A stretch of 64,000 nt of DNA from Marinirhabdus sp050859505 (lineage in GTDB: Bacteria; Bacteroidota; Bacteroidia; Flavobacteriales; Flavobacteriaceae). Location: contig NZ_CP193934.1 in assembly GCF_050859505.1 (NCBI RefSeq), forward strand, positions 3,549,623-3,613,622, written 5' to 3'. The translations under genes and the position numbers were made by a program. The notes below the pieces were generated by a model. That model saw nothing but the letters and a program-made list of their open reading frames with translations. It was not told the origin of the DNA and searched no databases. Positions 1 to 10,462 of the stretch are shown here, one piece after another (within the stretch, counting starts at the first letter, position 1; every line of letters begins with the position of its first letter).

Positions 1-22
1 TTGGCCTTTAAATTCTAAGCGA

Positions 23-3000
23 ATGATCCACTTCTTCGGAAATGCAAAAAACAACATTTTTGCTGTACAAACCCAAGGGGAAATTACTTCAGAAAATAAT
101 CAAAAATTGGTGTGGCTCTTCGGAAACCAACCTAAAGTAGAACAGTCCGCAATTGCGGATTTTTTTATTGGTCCCCGCGCTGCTATGATAACTCCCTGGA
201 GCACGAATGCCGTTGAAATCACCCAGAACATGGGCATTGAAGGAATTATAAGGATTGAAGAGTTCATACATGCAACCGAAGATTTCTCAGACTATGACCC
301 CATGCTATTACAGAAATATCCTGCATTAGATCAGGATATTTTTACTATTAATATGATGCCTGAAGGTATTCTAGAAATTAGTGATATTGGAGCCTATAAT
401 AAAGTCGAAGGATTAGCACTTAACGATGAAGAGGTAATTTACCTTGAAAATCTTGCTACCCGCTTAGGCAGAAAGTTGACCGATAGTGAAGTGTTTGGTT
501 TTAGCCAGGCGAATAGTGAACATTGCCGTCATAAAATCTTTAACGGTACTTTTATTATAGATGGTGAAGAAATGCCTTCTTCACTATTTAAAATGATTAA
601 AAAAACATCCGAAGCACACCCAAATGGTATTGTTTCGGCTTATAAAGACAACGTAGCTTTTGTAAAAGGACCTCAAGCAACTCAATTTGCTCCCAAAGCT
701 CCAGACGTTCCGGAATATTACGAGACCAAAGAGTTTGATAGTGTTATTTCCATAAAAGCCGAAACACACAATTTCCCAACCACCGTAGAACCTTTTAATG
801 GCGCAGCCACAGGAAGTGGTGGAGAAATTAGAGACCGCCTTGCTGGTGGAAAAGGCTCTCTTCCTCTGGCAGGAACCGCTGTATATATGACATCGTATTC
901 CAGATTAGAAGAAAACCGTCCTTGGGAAAAAGCAATGGAGGAGCGTGATTGGCTATATCAAACTCCCTTAGATATTTTAATAAAAGCCAGCAATGGTGCT
1001 TCAGATTTTGGAAACAAGTTTGGACAGCCATTAATTGCAGGTTCTGTGTTAACTTTTGAGCACCAAGAAGAGACGCGTAAATTAGGGTTTGATAAAGTAA
1101 TCATGCTCGCTGGTGGTATTGGCTACGGAAAAGCAGACCAAGCCATCAAAGACGTTCCAAAAAAAGGGGATAAAGTAGTTATCCTTGGAGGTGAAAACTA
1201 CCGAATCGGGATGGGAGGCGCTGCCGTCTCTAGTGCAGATACAGGCGAATTCTCTAGCGGAATTGAACTAAACGCCATACAGCGTTCCAATCCAGAAATG
1301 CAAAAACGCGCTGCCAATGCCGTACGCGGGATGGTAGAAAGTGATCATAACAGCATCGTTTCCATACACGATCACGGGGCAGGTGGACACCTCAACTGTT
1401 TGAGCGAACTGGTAGAAGAAACGGGTGGAAAAATAGATCTTGACAAACTACCTGTGGGAGATCCAACCCTTTCAGCCAAAGAAATTATAGGCAACGAATC
1501 CCAGGAACGTATGGGATTAGTGATTGCCGAAAAAGATATAGACAAACTGCAACGCATCGCAGATCGTGAACGCTCGCCTATGTATGAAGTAGGTGAGGTA
1601 ACAGGCGACTATAAATTTGTTTTTGAGAGCAAAACCACAGGTGCAAAACCCATGGATTTTGAACTGGCCGATATGTTTGGCAGCTCCCCAAAAACTATTA
1701 TGAATGATGTTTCAGTAAAAAGAAACTATCCAAACCCAACCTACGAAGCTTCAAAATTAAAAGAATATGTAACTCACGTATTGCAATTAGAAGCCGTGGC
1801 CTGTAAAGACTGGCTTACTAACAAGGTAGACCGCTGTGTAACAGGACGCGTTGCAAAACAACAATGCGCTGGACCTTTGCAATTGCCACTTAATAATTGC
1901 GGTGTCATGGCATTGGATTATAATGGCACAAATGGAGTAGCCACCAGTATTGGGCACTCCCCTATTTCGGGATTGATAGATCCAGTTGCGGGTGCCAGAA
2001 ATTCTATTACTGAAGCCTTAACCAATATAGTTTGGGCTCCGTTAGAAGAACAATTAAAAAGTATTTCTCTTTCTGCCAACTGGATGTGGCCTTGTAATAA
2101 CCCTGGCGAAGATGCGCGTTTGTACAAAGCCGTAGAAGCCGTTAGTGAATTTTCTATCGATCTGGGTATTAATGTGCCTACTGGAAAGGATTCACTCTCC
2201 ATGAAGCAGAAATATAAGAACGAAGAAGTAATTTCCCCGGGAACGGTGATTATTTCGGCAGCCGGGCATTGTAATGCTATTTCGAAGGTGGTAGAACCTG
2301 TACTTCAAAAAGAAAAAGGAAGTCTGTACTATATTTCATTTTCGCAGGATACTTTCAAATTAGGTGGTTCGTCATTTGCACAAACTCTTAATGTAATTGG
2401 CAACGAAGCGCCTACGGTAAAAAGCGCTGCCTATGTAAAAACGGTTTTCAACACCCTACAAACATTAATTACTGAAGGAAGCATAGCCGCGGGACACGAT
2501 GTAGCATCGGGCGGATTGATCACTACTTTGTTAGAAATGTGCTTTGCAGATTTGAATCTGGGTGCTGAATTGGATCTTTCAGGATTACATGAAAAAGATA
2601 CTATAAAAGTATTATTTGCTGAAAACTGTGCCGTCGTAATTCAGGCAGAAAAAGATAGTTCAGTAGAAAAAATGCTTGCTGAAAACCAAATAGATTTTGT
2701 AAAGATTGGTTCTGTAACCGAAACTGAAACGCTGGAAATTACTAATCATTCAGAAAAAGAATCCTTTTCAATTCCTGAAATGCGTGATATGTGGTACAAG
2801 ACTTCGTATTTACTAGACAAAAAACAAAGCGGTGTTACCAAGGCAAAGGAACGTTTTAATAATTATAAAGAACAACCCCTTCAGTATACATTTCCGAAGC
2901 ACTTTACAGGAAAAAACCCACGTCACCCTGAACCAGGTAATGGTAGCCCAAGAATTAAAGCAGCTATTATTAGAGAAAAAGGAAGTAATAGCGAGCGTGA

Positions 3001-3700
3001 AATGGCAAACGCTATGTACCTCGCTGGCTTTGATGTAAAAGACGTCCATATGACCGATTTGATAACAGGTCGTGAAACCTTGGAAGACATTCAGTTTATT
3101 GCTGCCGTGGGCGGGTTCTCAAATAGTGATGTATTGGGAAGCGCCAAAGGTTGGGCAGGCGCCTTTTTATATAACGAAAAGGCGAATAAAGCGCTTAAAG
3201 ATTTCTTTAATAGAGAAAACACACTGTCATTGGGTGTTTGCAACGGTTGTCAATTGTTTATCGAGTTAGGACTCATGACACCTGAAGATGATGAAAAACC
3301 GAAAATGCTCCACAATGAAACGGGTAAGTTTGAATGTAATTTCACTTCGGTTACCATCCAAGAAAACAACTCGGTGATGCTTTCAAGTTTAGCGGGAAGT
3401 ACGCTAGGAATTTGGGCGGCACACGGAGAAGGGAAGTTTAGTTTTCCGAAGAAAGAAAGCCATTACAACATTGTTGGCAAATATGGCTACGACGCTTTCC
3501 CAAGCAATCCGAACGGCAGCGATTATAACGCAGCTATGATGACCGATGCTACTGGAAGACATTTGGTAATGATGCCACACCTGGAGCGCTCTACTTTCCC
3601 TTGGAATTGGGCAAACTACCCAACAGATCATAGTGACGAAGTGTCTCCTTGGCTGGAAGGTTTTGTGAATGCTAGGAAATGGTTAGAAACGGTAGCATAA
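23..3700 (+). CDS. purL: Phosphoribosylformylglycinamidine synthase, single-chain type
   Basis: Converts FGAR plus glutamine and ATP to FGAM in cytosolic purine synthesis. At 1225 residues it is the large single-chain form, with N-terminal and AIR-synthase-like domains followed by a C-terminal class I glutamine amidotransferase. The ATP/substrate region GSGGEIRDRLAGGKGS lies near residue 260. The amidotransferase has the nucleophile Cys1073 in GVCNGCQ and the His1134/Glu1136 pair in HGEGKF, so it looks fully active. The ATG at 23 gives the expected N-terminus MIHFFGN. The gene stands alone, with 122 nt before the next gene, and its promoter would lie off the left edge. Assignment is secure from length and motifs. 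Confidence 0.97.
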   Translation: MIHFFGNAKNNIFAVQTQGEITSENNQKLVWLFGNQPKVEQSAIADFFIGPRAAMITPWSTNAVEITQNMGIEGIIRIEEFIHATEDFSDYDPMLLQKYPALDQDIFTINMMPEGILEISDIGAYNKVEGLALNDEEVIYLENLATRLGRKLTDSEVFGFSQANSEHCRHKIFNGTFIIDGEEMPSSLFKMIKKTSEAHPNGIVSAYKDNVAFVKGPQATQFAPKAPDVPEYYETKEFDSVISIKAETHNFPTTVEPFNGAATGSGGEIRDRLAGGKGSLPLAGTAVYMTSYSRLEENRPWEKAMEERDWLYQTPLDILIKASNGASDFGNKFGQPLIAGSVLTFEHQEETRKLGFDKVIMLAGGIGYGKADQAIKDVPKKGDKVVILGGENYRIGMGGAAVSSADTGEFSSGIELNAIQRSNPEMQKRAANAVRGMVESDHNSIVSIHDHGAGGHLNCLSELVEETGGKIDLDKLPVGDPTLSAKEIIGNESQERMGLVIAEKDIDKLQRIADRERSPMYEVGEVTGDYKFVFESKTTGAKPMDFELADMFGSSPKTIMNDVSVKRNYPNPTYEASKLKEYVTHVLQLEAVACKDWLTNKVDRCVTGRVAKQQCAGPLQLPLNNCGVMALDYNGTNGVATSIGHSPISGLIDPVAGARNSITEALTNIVWAPLEEQLKSISLSANWMWPCNNPGEDARLYKAVEAVSEFSIDLGINVPTGKDSLSMKQKYKNEEVISPGTVIISAAGHCNAISKVVEPVLQKEKGSLYYISFSQDTFKLGGSSFAQTLNVIGNEAPTVKSAAYVKTVFNTLQTLITEGSIAAGHDVASGGLITTLLEMCFADLNLGAELDLSGLHEKDTIKVLFAENCAVVIQAEKDSSVEKMLAENQIDFVKIGSVTETETLEITNHSEKESFSIPEMRDMWYKTSYLLDKKQSGVTKAKERFNNYKEQPLQYTFPKHFTGKNPRHPEPGNGSPRIKAAIIREKGSNSEREMANAMYLAGFDVKDVHMTDLITGRETLEDIQFIAAVGGFSNSDVLGSAKGWAGAFLYNEKANKALKDFFNRENTLSLGVCNGCQLFIELGLMTPEDDEKPKMLHNETGKFECNFTSVTIQENNSVMLSSLAGSTLGIWAAHGEGKFSFPKKESHYNIVGKYGYDAFPSNPNGSDYNAAMMTDATGRHLVMMPHLERSTFPWNWANYPTDHSDEVSPWLEGFVNARKWLETVA

Positions 3701-3822
3701 ATAAATAATTTATTTTTTGACGCGTTCCTTTACTCCTACTAATGAATTAAAGCCTACGCATACGTAAGGTTCCTGCTTGTTCGCAGACCAACCAAATTAA
3801 ATAATACCCATAATACCCAACT

Positions 3823-6213
3823 ATGAAATACACACTACTTATATGCAGTTTTTTTCTTTTCACTATAGCAGGTGCTCAAGAACTTCAAGAAAAATACCAA
3901 AAAGCCAAAATTTCCTACACGGCTTCTAACAGTTTAGAAACTTTAGAATCTTTAGGGCTGGCTGTAGATCATGGGATTCATAAAAATGGACATTTTGTAA
4001 TTTCAGATTTTTCTATTTCAGAATTACAGAAAGTACGAGCTGCAGGGTTTCAGGTTGAAATTTTAGTAGAAGATTCGAAAGAATTTTTCCTTCAGCAAAA
4101 TCGCAATCCCGCTCCAGTAAGAAATTCAAGCTGTGCAGAAAATTCTGATGATTATGAAACCCCAGCAAATTTTAATCTTGGAAGTATGGGTGGCTTTTTA
4201 ACCTATCAGGAAATGCTGGATGAGTTGGACCAGATGAAAGCCTTATATCCAAACCTTATTACTGCTAAAGAAAACATTAGTAATTTTTTAACCGAAGGCC
4301 AACCAGACAACTCTGTAACGCCCTCTATTGGAGGAAACGGGATTAAATGGGTGAAAATTAGCGATAACCCAACTACGAACGAAGGCGAACCACAAATTTT
4401 ATATTCGGCTATACATCATGCCCGTGAGCCTCAATCGCTCTCACAACTAATTTTTTACATGTGGTATTTGTTAGAAAATTATGATACAGATCCTGAAATA
4501 AAGAGCATTGTGGACAATACAGAACTTTATTTTGTACCCGTAGTAAACCCAGACGGATATTTATACAATGAAAAAACCGATCCTAATGGAGGCGGTTTTT
4601 GGAGAAAAAACAGAAAAAATGGTTACGGAGTAGACAACAACCGAAATTACGATTACTATATAAATGGTAACTCAGCTAATGGCGTGTGGGGTGGTGAAGG
4701 AACTTCTGGAAACACAGGGAGTGAAGTTTACAGAGGTACCGGTCCTTTTTCTGAAGTTGAAAATCAGGCAATGAAATGGTTTGTAGAAAATCATGATTTC
4801 GTCATGGCTTTTAATAATCATTCATTCGGAAATCTCTTACTATATCCTTATGGTTATGAGGAAAATGTAATGACACCAGAAGATGAATTATTTAATGCTG
4901 TTGGTGATGAGTTAGTATCAAGAAATGGTTTTGCCAATCAACTTTCATCAGAGTTGTATGCGGCTGCCGGAGATAGTGATGATTTTATGTACGGTACTGT
5001 TGGTACCCACGATAAAATATATGCGTACACTCCAGAGATTGGCCCAGCCTTTTGGCCAAGTTCTAATCAAATTATTCCTATCTCCAAGGGAATGATGTAC
5101 CTAAACCTAACCTCTTCGAAAATGGTGAATAACTATGCTTCAGTTAGTTCTACGGGTTCTCAGTTTGTAGGTTCAGAATCAAATATTGTGGCTACCTATG
5201 ATATTAAGAGATTGGGCATCGCAGGTACTGGCTCGTTTACTGTACATATAAACCCTATTTCAAATAATATTACGTTTGTTGGAGGAGGCACTACCTTCTC
5301 GGGAATGGATTTATTAGAAACGCAATCTGGAAGTATTAATATTTCTTTGGGAGGCGGCACAGCTTCTGGTGATGCTATTGTATATGAATTGGTCGTTTAC
5401 AATGGTAGTTATGAAACAAAAACACTGGTGACCAAAAAATTTGGAAACCTCATTCCTGTCTTTGAAGACGAGGGTGATAGTACAGTGGACAATTTTACCA
5501 ACAATGGTTGGGGTACAACGGGAATCACTTTTGTATCTCCATCAAGCTCGATTACAGACTCTCCAAATGGAAATTATCAAAATGATGATGACAAGACCAT
5601 TGCACTCTCTGAAGAAATAGATCTAACTACTGCAAAAGGGGCGAGTCTTTCATTTTATGCAAAATGGAATATAGAAGATAACTGGGACTACACACAAGTT
5701 GAAGTAAGCACCAATAATGGAAGTTCCTGGATACCGCAGTGCGGTACGTATACGAATGCTGGTAGTGACAATGGGTTTCAGCCAGAAGGACAACCGCTAT
5801 ACGATGGTGTACAAAACGATTGGATTTTGGAAGAAATAGATTTAAGTGATTATCTGGGTGAAACAATTTTGGTTCGTTTTCACTTTGCTTCGGACAATGC
5901 AGAGCGAAGAGATGGCTTCTATTTTGACGATCTTACTATAAGTATTGTGGATGATACTGTGCTAAATGTTGAAGATTCGTTTCAAAATGCATTCACACTA
6001 TTCCCTAATCCGGTACAGGACATTCTTACCATTAAGACAAGTATCAATAAATATGCTGTCGAGATATTTACTATCCAAGGACAAAAAGTATTTGAAAATA
6101 AAGACAATTCAAATACTACCACAGTAAACTACAGCAATTTTGCAAACGGTATTTACTTAATGAGATTAACCTCTCAGGAAGCCTCACAAACTGTTAAGAT
6201 TGTAAAGCAATAG
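3823..6213 (+). CDS. Secreted M14 zinc carboxypeptidase with T9SS sorting domain
   Basis: A 796-residue secreted metallocarboxypeptidase. A signal peptide (about residues 1-18) is followed by a propeptide-like segment to about residue 115, then the M14 catalytic domain to about 450. The zinc ligands H199 and E202 appear in HHAREP. The substrate-binding Arg lies in VDNNRNY, a later zinc His in FNNHSFG and the catalytic Glu in YTPEIG, so the site looks complete. A beta-rich linker and a MAM/jelly-roll-like region (about 560-715) follow, then a type A T9SS sorting domain with FPNPV and a basic end. By family it should be an outer-membrane-exported, cell-surface or released peptidase. It is paired with a paralogue 69 nt downstream, and a strong terminator separates them. 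Confidence 0.93.
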   Translation: MKYTLLICSFFLFTIAGAQELQEKYQKAKISYTASNSLETLESLGLAVDHGIHKNGHFVISDFSISELQKVRAAGFQVEILVEDSKEFFLQQNRNPAPVRNSSCAENSDDYETPANFNLGSMGGFLTYQEMLDELDQMKALYPNLITAKENISNFLTEGQPDNSVTPSIGGNGIKWVKISDNPTTNEGEPQILYSAIHHAREPQSLSQLIFYMWYLLENYDTDPEIKSIVDNTELYFVPVVNPDGYLYNEKTDPNGGGFWRKNRKNGYGVDNNRNYDYYINGNSANGVWGGEGTSGNTGSEVYRGTGPFSEVENQAMKWFVENHDFVMAFNNHSFGNLLLYPYGYEENVMTPEDELFNAVGDELVSRNGFANQLSSELYAAAGDSDDFMYGTVGTHDKIYAYTPEIGPAFWPSSNQIIPISKGMMYLNLTSSKMVNNYASVSSTGSQFVGSESNIVATYDIKRLGIAGTGSFTVHINPISNNITFVGGGTTFSGMDLLETQSGSINISLGGGTASGDAIVYELVVYNGSYETKTLVTKKFGNLIPVFEDEGDSTVDNFTNNGWGTTGITFVSPSSSITDSPNGNYQNDDDKTIALSEEIDLTTAKGASLSFYAKWNIEDNWDYTQVEVSTNNGSSWIPQCGTYTNAGSDNGFQPEGQPLYDGVQNDWILEEIDLSDYLGETILVRFHFASDNAERRDGFYFDDLTISIVDDTVLNVEDSFQNAFTLFPNPVQDILTIKTSINKYAVEIFTIQGQKVFENKDNSNTTTVNYSNFANGIYLMRLTSQEASQTVKIVKQ

Positions 6214-6232
6214 CTTACGTAATATAAATTCT

Positions 6233-6265
6233 AAAAGGAGCTCAATTCAGAGCTCCTTTTTTTTT
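6233..6265 (+). terminator. Rho-independent terminator after first M14 gene
   Basis: Perfect 11-bp stem AAAAGGAGCTC / GAGCTCCTTTT with a 6-nt loop, followed by a T run. It lies 20 nt after the first M14 stop codon, so the second peptidase gene probably has its own promoter. A near-consensus -7 element (TATCTTTA) sits just after the T run. Confidence 0.85.
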
Positions 6266-6282
6266 GTATCTTTAGTACTATT

Positions 6283-8472
6283 ATGAGGCATCTACTACTA
6301 CTTTTTTTGTTTTTCTCTCTTGCAGTAGGTACTGAAAGTATTGCTCAAATAAATTATTATTGTACAGACTCCGATCTAATTTATGAAACTCCAGAAAATT
6401 TCAGATCTGGAAGCTTGGCCGAAATTTATCTAACCTACCAAGAAATGTTAGAGGAGTTGGATCGTATGCGGTCTCTTTATCCCGATCTTATTTCTGAAAA
6501 AGCAACGATAGGAGATTTTAGAACCGAAGGCACTCCAAACGATTCAGTAACACCCAGCATAGGCAACAACCCAATTTATTGGGTTAAAATTTCAAAAAAT
6601 CCAGATATAGATGAGGAGGAACCTGAAATACTCTATGATTCTCAAATACACGGAGACGAATGGGGTGCTATGAACCAGAATATTTATTATATGTGGTACC
6701 TCCTTGAAAATTATGAAAAGGATGAAAAAATAGCAGCGATTCTTGATAATACAGAACTCTATTTTATTCCTACACTAAATGTTGATGGTTACCTTTTTTC
6801 TGAATTTACTTACAATAAATATGGTTTTGTTAGGGGAGGAAGAAAAAATAGAAAAGATGCAATTACAGATTTTGAAGGCGTTGATATAAACAGAAATTTC
6901 ACACGCTATGTCAATGGCGACCCAACGCAAGGCACTTGGGGACTAAGCGATCACCCAACTTTACTAACAGACCCATTATCCTATAGTTATGCCGGGACTG
7001 GTCCATTTTCTGAGGTAGAGTCTCGTGCTTACAAATGGTTTGTAGAACAACACGAATTTATTTTTAATATAACAGCGCACAATAGTACTGCTGGAAATGG
7101 ATACAGTTCTTCAGTTATATTTCCGTATTTTGATATGATATCTCAAACTCCAGATCATCAATATTTTCTATCGTATTTACAGGAAGCAAGTACTATAAAT
7201 AATTTTACCTTTGAGCACCATGCCACTGGGGGTGGTGCTATTGGTGGTAAAATATCAGATTTTAATTACGGCACTGTAAATACACATAGTCCTATTTTTT
7301 CTGTCCTTACTGAAACTCCATCAGTTGGAGGAAATTTTATAGCTGACTCTAGAGAACGATTAGACAGTATTAACAAGGAAATGCTAAGTTTTAATCTATC
7401 AATTCCACAAATGGCACTCCCCTTTGCGATAGCAAAAGATATTCAAAATCCTTTTGTAGGTAATTCTTTAAAAACTCAAGTTACAGCAAGCATACAAAGA
7501 TTGGGGCGTGGCGAGGGAGATTTTATGGTATATATAGAACCTGTTTCAGATAATATCGTGGGAAATTCAACTACAGTACCGATTGAGAATTTAGCTATTC
7601 TCGAAAAAAAGGAAGTTAGTTTGGATATTAAATTGTCAAATAACATCAATTTTGGAGATGAAATTACCTACCATATTGTAATAGATAACGGACTTTATAA
7701 AACCAGAAAAAAGGTTTCAAAAATATTTGGTAAATCAACTAGCACGTCATTTTACAAAGAAGGCTCTTTAAATAATAGTTTTAATGTGGTAGGAGATACT
7801 ATTTGGAGTAGTACAGAAAATGATCCTTTTACGCAACCAAATGCTATTATTGCTAAGACAGAGAATGATTCTATTTCTTATTTAACAAGTAAAAATCCAA
7901 TAAATCTACAAGGGATTGATAAAGCAATTTTAAAGTATCAAGTTAAATATGATTTACAAAACGAGATATCTTTCGTACAGTTTCAAGTGTCTGAAGATCA
8001 GGAAACCTGGAACACACTTTGTGGAAAGCTTACCAAATACAATCTAAGCGAACAATTTAAGAATCAACCAGGATATTATGGTAATTTTATAGATTGGGAA
8101 TTAGAGGAAATTGATTTGTCTACTTATTCGAATAAAATCATTTATTACCGTTTTGCTTTCGACCCAAATCCATACAATTTTGAAGTTCATTTTTTATTAG
8201 ATGACATTACGCTCGATATTTTAGATGGTCGAGGCGATACTTCTACAAATTATATCCTGTATCCCAACCCTGTATCCAGTTTGTTACATTTAGAAACGAA
8301 CCAGAAAAATTATGATTTGTACCTATACAATATTTTAGGACAAAACGTAATGGAGCAAAAGAATAGTTCATATTCACAAAAGTTCAATATGGAAGCCTAT
8401 ACTAGTGGCGTATATTTTCTTAGAATTGAAAAGGGAGATGCAACTCATTCCTTCAAAATTATAAAACAATAA
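6283..8472 (+). CDS. Secreted M14 zinc carboxypeptidase, paralogue without propeptide
   Basis: A 729-residue paralogue of the preceding peptidase. After a signal peptide (about 1-21) the mature protein starts almost at once with the catalytic domain: YETPENF here aligns with YETPANF about 115 residues into the upstream copy, so the roughly 95-residue propeptide region is missing. Zinc ligands H123 and E126 (HGDEWG), the Arg motif GVDINRNF, a later His in TAHNSTAG and a Glu in LTETPS are all present, so activity is expected. A beta-rich region and a T9SS type A sorting domain (YPNPVSS, end SFKIIKQ) close the protein. Low identity outside the core suggests an old duplication. Substrate specificity cannot be read from the sequence. 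Confidence 0.9.
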   Translation: MRHLLLLFLFFSLAVGTESIAQINYYCTDSDLIYETPENFRSGSLAEIYLTYQEMLEELDRMRSLYPDLISEKATIGDFRTEGTPNDSVTPSIGNNPIYWVKISKNPDIDEEEPEILYDSQIHGDEWGAMNQNIYYMWYLLENYEKDEKIAAILDNTELYFIPTLNVDGYLFSEFTYNKYGFVRGGRKNRKDAITDFEGVDINRNFTRYVNGDPTQGTWGLSDHPTLLTDPLSYSYAGTGPFSEVESRAYKWFVEQHEFIFNITAHNSTAGNGYSSSVIFPYFDMISQTPDHQYFLSYLQEASTINNFTFEHHATGGGAIGGKISDFNYGTVNTHSPIFSVLTETPSVGGNFIADSRERLDSINKEMLSFNLSIPQMALPFAIAKDIQNPFVGNSLKTQVTASIQRLGRGEGDFMVYIEPVSDNIVGNSTTVPIENLAILEKKEVSLDIKLSNNINFGDEITYHIVIDNGLYKTRKKVSKIFGKSTSTSFYKEGSLNNSFNVVGDTIWSSTENDPFTQPNAIIAKTENDSISYLTSKNPINLQGIDKAILKYQVKYDLQNEISFVQFQVSEDQETWNTLCGKLTKYNLSEQFKNQPGYYGNFIDWELEEIDLSTYSNKIIYYRFAFDPNPYNFEVHFLLDDITLDILDGRGDTSTNYILYPNPVSSLLHLETNQKNYDLYLYNILGQNVMEQKNSSYSQKFNMEAYTSGVYFLRIEKGDATHSFKIIKQ

Positions 8473-8579
8473 ATTTCATTTTTATAATTGCTTAAAGATA
8501 AACGCTATAAGCAGCTTCTTTTTTTTACAATAAAACTGAATATTTTTCCCTATTTTGCATACTTACAATCACTGTACTT

Positions 8580-10358
8580 ATGACCGATCCTAAAAGACTT
8601 TTCGACTTCCCGTATTATCAACTTGCTACGTATCCACAAGAGGGTGCCTTGGTAAGCAAAGTAAATGGGGAATGGATAAAAACCTCAACCCAAGAATATG
8701 TTGACAAAGCCAACTCTATAAGTCGTGGGCTTATTAAATTAGGGGTACAACCTAACGACAAAATTGCCATAATTTCAATGACCAATCGTACCGAGTGGAA
8801 TATCTGCGATATTGGCATTCTGCAAACTGGCGCACAGGATGTACCAATTTACCCTACTATTTCGGAAGATGATTATGAATATGTTTTAAATCATTCTGAA
8901 TCTACCTACGTGTTTGTTTCCTGTACCGAAGTATTAGAGAAAATAAACAAGATTAAACAAAATGTTCCTTCATTAAAAGGAGTATACTGTTTTGAAACCA
9001 TTGATGGTTGCTCCAATTGGATGGAAGTTATTGCTTTGGGAGATGAACATAAAGAGTTACAAGAAGAAGTAGACAAACGCAAGGATAGCATAGGTGAAGA
9101 TGATCTGGCGACCTTAATTTACACCTCAGGAACCACTGGAAGACCCAAAGGTGTCATGCTAAGCCATAAAAATATAGCCAGTAATGCCAAACACAGCGAA
9201 GGACGTCTTCCTATTGTTATGGGAAAAAGTAAAGCGTTAAGCTTTTTACCAGTGTGCCATATTTACGAACGTATGCTATTGTATATGTACCAATACTGTG
9301 GCGTGAGTATTCATTTTGCTGAAAGTTTAGAAACCATAAGCGAAAATTTAAAAGAAATCCATCCAGAAGTAATGACTGCAGTACCCCGTCTTCTTGAAAA
9401 GGTGTATGATAAGATTGTTGCCAAGGGAACCGAACTCACTGGTGTAAAAAAGAAATTATTCTTTTGGGCAGTGGAATTAGGTTTAAAATGGGAACCCTAT
9501 GGTCAAAATGGCTGGTGGTACGAAACACAATTAAGCATTGCCAGAAAATTAATCTTCAGCAAATGGCAAGAAGCTTTGGGCGGCAATTTAAAAGCTATTG
9601 CCTCTGGAAGTGCAGCTTTGCAACCAAGATTAGCAAGAGTATTTAACGCTGCGGGTTGCCCCGTAATGGAAGGCTATGGTTTAACAGAGACATCACCTGT
9701 AGTTTCAGTAAATGATATGCGTAACCACGGTTTTAAAATTGGAACTGTTGGGAAACCTCTACCAGATACCGAAGTAAAAATAGCAGAAGATGGAGAAATT
9801 CTCATCAAAGGACCTCAGGTAATGATAGGCTATTATAAAGATCCAGAACAAACAGACGAAGTATTAAAAAACGGATATTTCCACACAGGAGATATTGGAG
9901 AAATAGACAGCGAAGGTTTCTTAAAAATAACCGACCGTAAAAAATCTATGTTCAAAACCAGTGGTGGTAAATATGTAGCACCACAACTTATTGAGAATGC
10001 CATGAAGCAATCCAACTTCATAGAGCAAATTCTTGTGGTGGGTGAAGGCGAAAAAATGCCTGCTGCCTTAATACAACCTAACTGGGATTTCGTGAACGAA
10101 TGGATTAATAAAAAAAATAACGGAATATCAAAAGATCCAGCTGAAGCTGCAAAAGATGAAAAACTTATTGCACGCATCCAAAAAGAGCTCGACACTTACA
10201 ATGAACGTTTTGGTAAATGGGAGAAAGTAAAAACCTTTGCTCTTACACCAGACGTATGGACTATTGAAGGTGGACAATTAACTCCTACTATGAAAGCCAA
10301 GCGTAAAGTAATTAAAGAAATGTATAAAGACCTCTATGAAGGGCTCTACGGTAGATAA
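8580..10358 (+). CDS. fadD: Long-chain fatty acid-CoA ligase (AMP-forming)
   Basis: Activates fatty acids to acyl-CoA via an acyl-adenylate, at the inner face of the membrane. The 592 residues carry the ANL-superfamily motifs in order: P-loop-like YTSGTTGRPKGVMLSH (about 180-195), GYGLTETSP, the hinge Asp region HTGDIGEID and DRKK, and the catalytic Lys region TPTMKAKRK near the end. The length fits the bacterial/plastid-like long-chain ligases common in Bacteroidota. It is monocistronic, with a strong terminator 19 nt after the stop. It should supply substrate to the beta-oxidation cluster at 19.7-25.7 kb. The exact chain-length preference is not deducible. Confidence 0.92.
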   Translation: MTDPKRLFDFPYYQLATYPQEGALVSKVNGEWIKTSTQEYVDKANSISRGLIKLGVQPNDKIAIISMTNRTEWNICDIGILQTGAQDVPIYPTISEDDYEYVLNHSESTYVFVSCTEVLEKINKIKQNVPSLKGVYCFETIDGCSNWMEVIALGDEHKELQEEVDKRKDSIGEDDLATLIYTSGTTGRPKGVMLSHKNIASNAKHSEGRLPIVMGKSKALSFLPVCHIYERMLLYMYQYCGVSIHFAESLETISENLKEIHPEVMTAVPRLLEKVYDKIVAKGTELTGVKKKLFFWAVELGLKWEPYGQNGWWYETQLSIARKLIFSKWQEALGGNLKAIASGSAALQPRLARVFNAAGCPVMEGYGLTETSPVVSVNDMRNHGFKIGTVGKPLPDTEVKIAEDGEILIKGPQVMIGYYKDPEQTDEVLKNGYFHTGDIGEIDSEGFLKITDRKKSMFKTSGGKYVAPQLIENAMKQSNFIEQILVVGEGEKMPAALIQPNWDFVNEWINKKNNGISKDPAEAAKDEKLIARIQKELDTYNERFGKWEKVKTFALTPDVWTIEGGQLTPTMKAKRKVIKEMYKDLYEGLYGR

Positions 10359-10376
10359 CCTTCAAAATTAAATGCT

Positions 10377-10407
10377 AAAAGGAGCCCTAGAAAGGCTCCT
10401 TTTTTTA
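10377..10407 (+). terminator. Rho-independent terminator after acyl-CoA ligase
   Basis: Stem AAAAGGAGCC / GGCTCCTTTT, 7-nt loop, then a run of T. The 5' strand starts 19 nt after the stop codon. Confidence 0.85.
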
Positions 10408-10462
10408 TGCCCACCTGTAAGAAGCGGGGTCGTCACCCGACTACGTAAAAAAAATAATTGCT

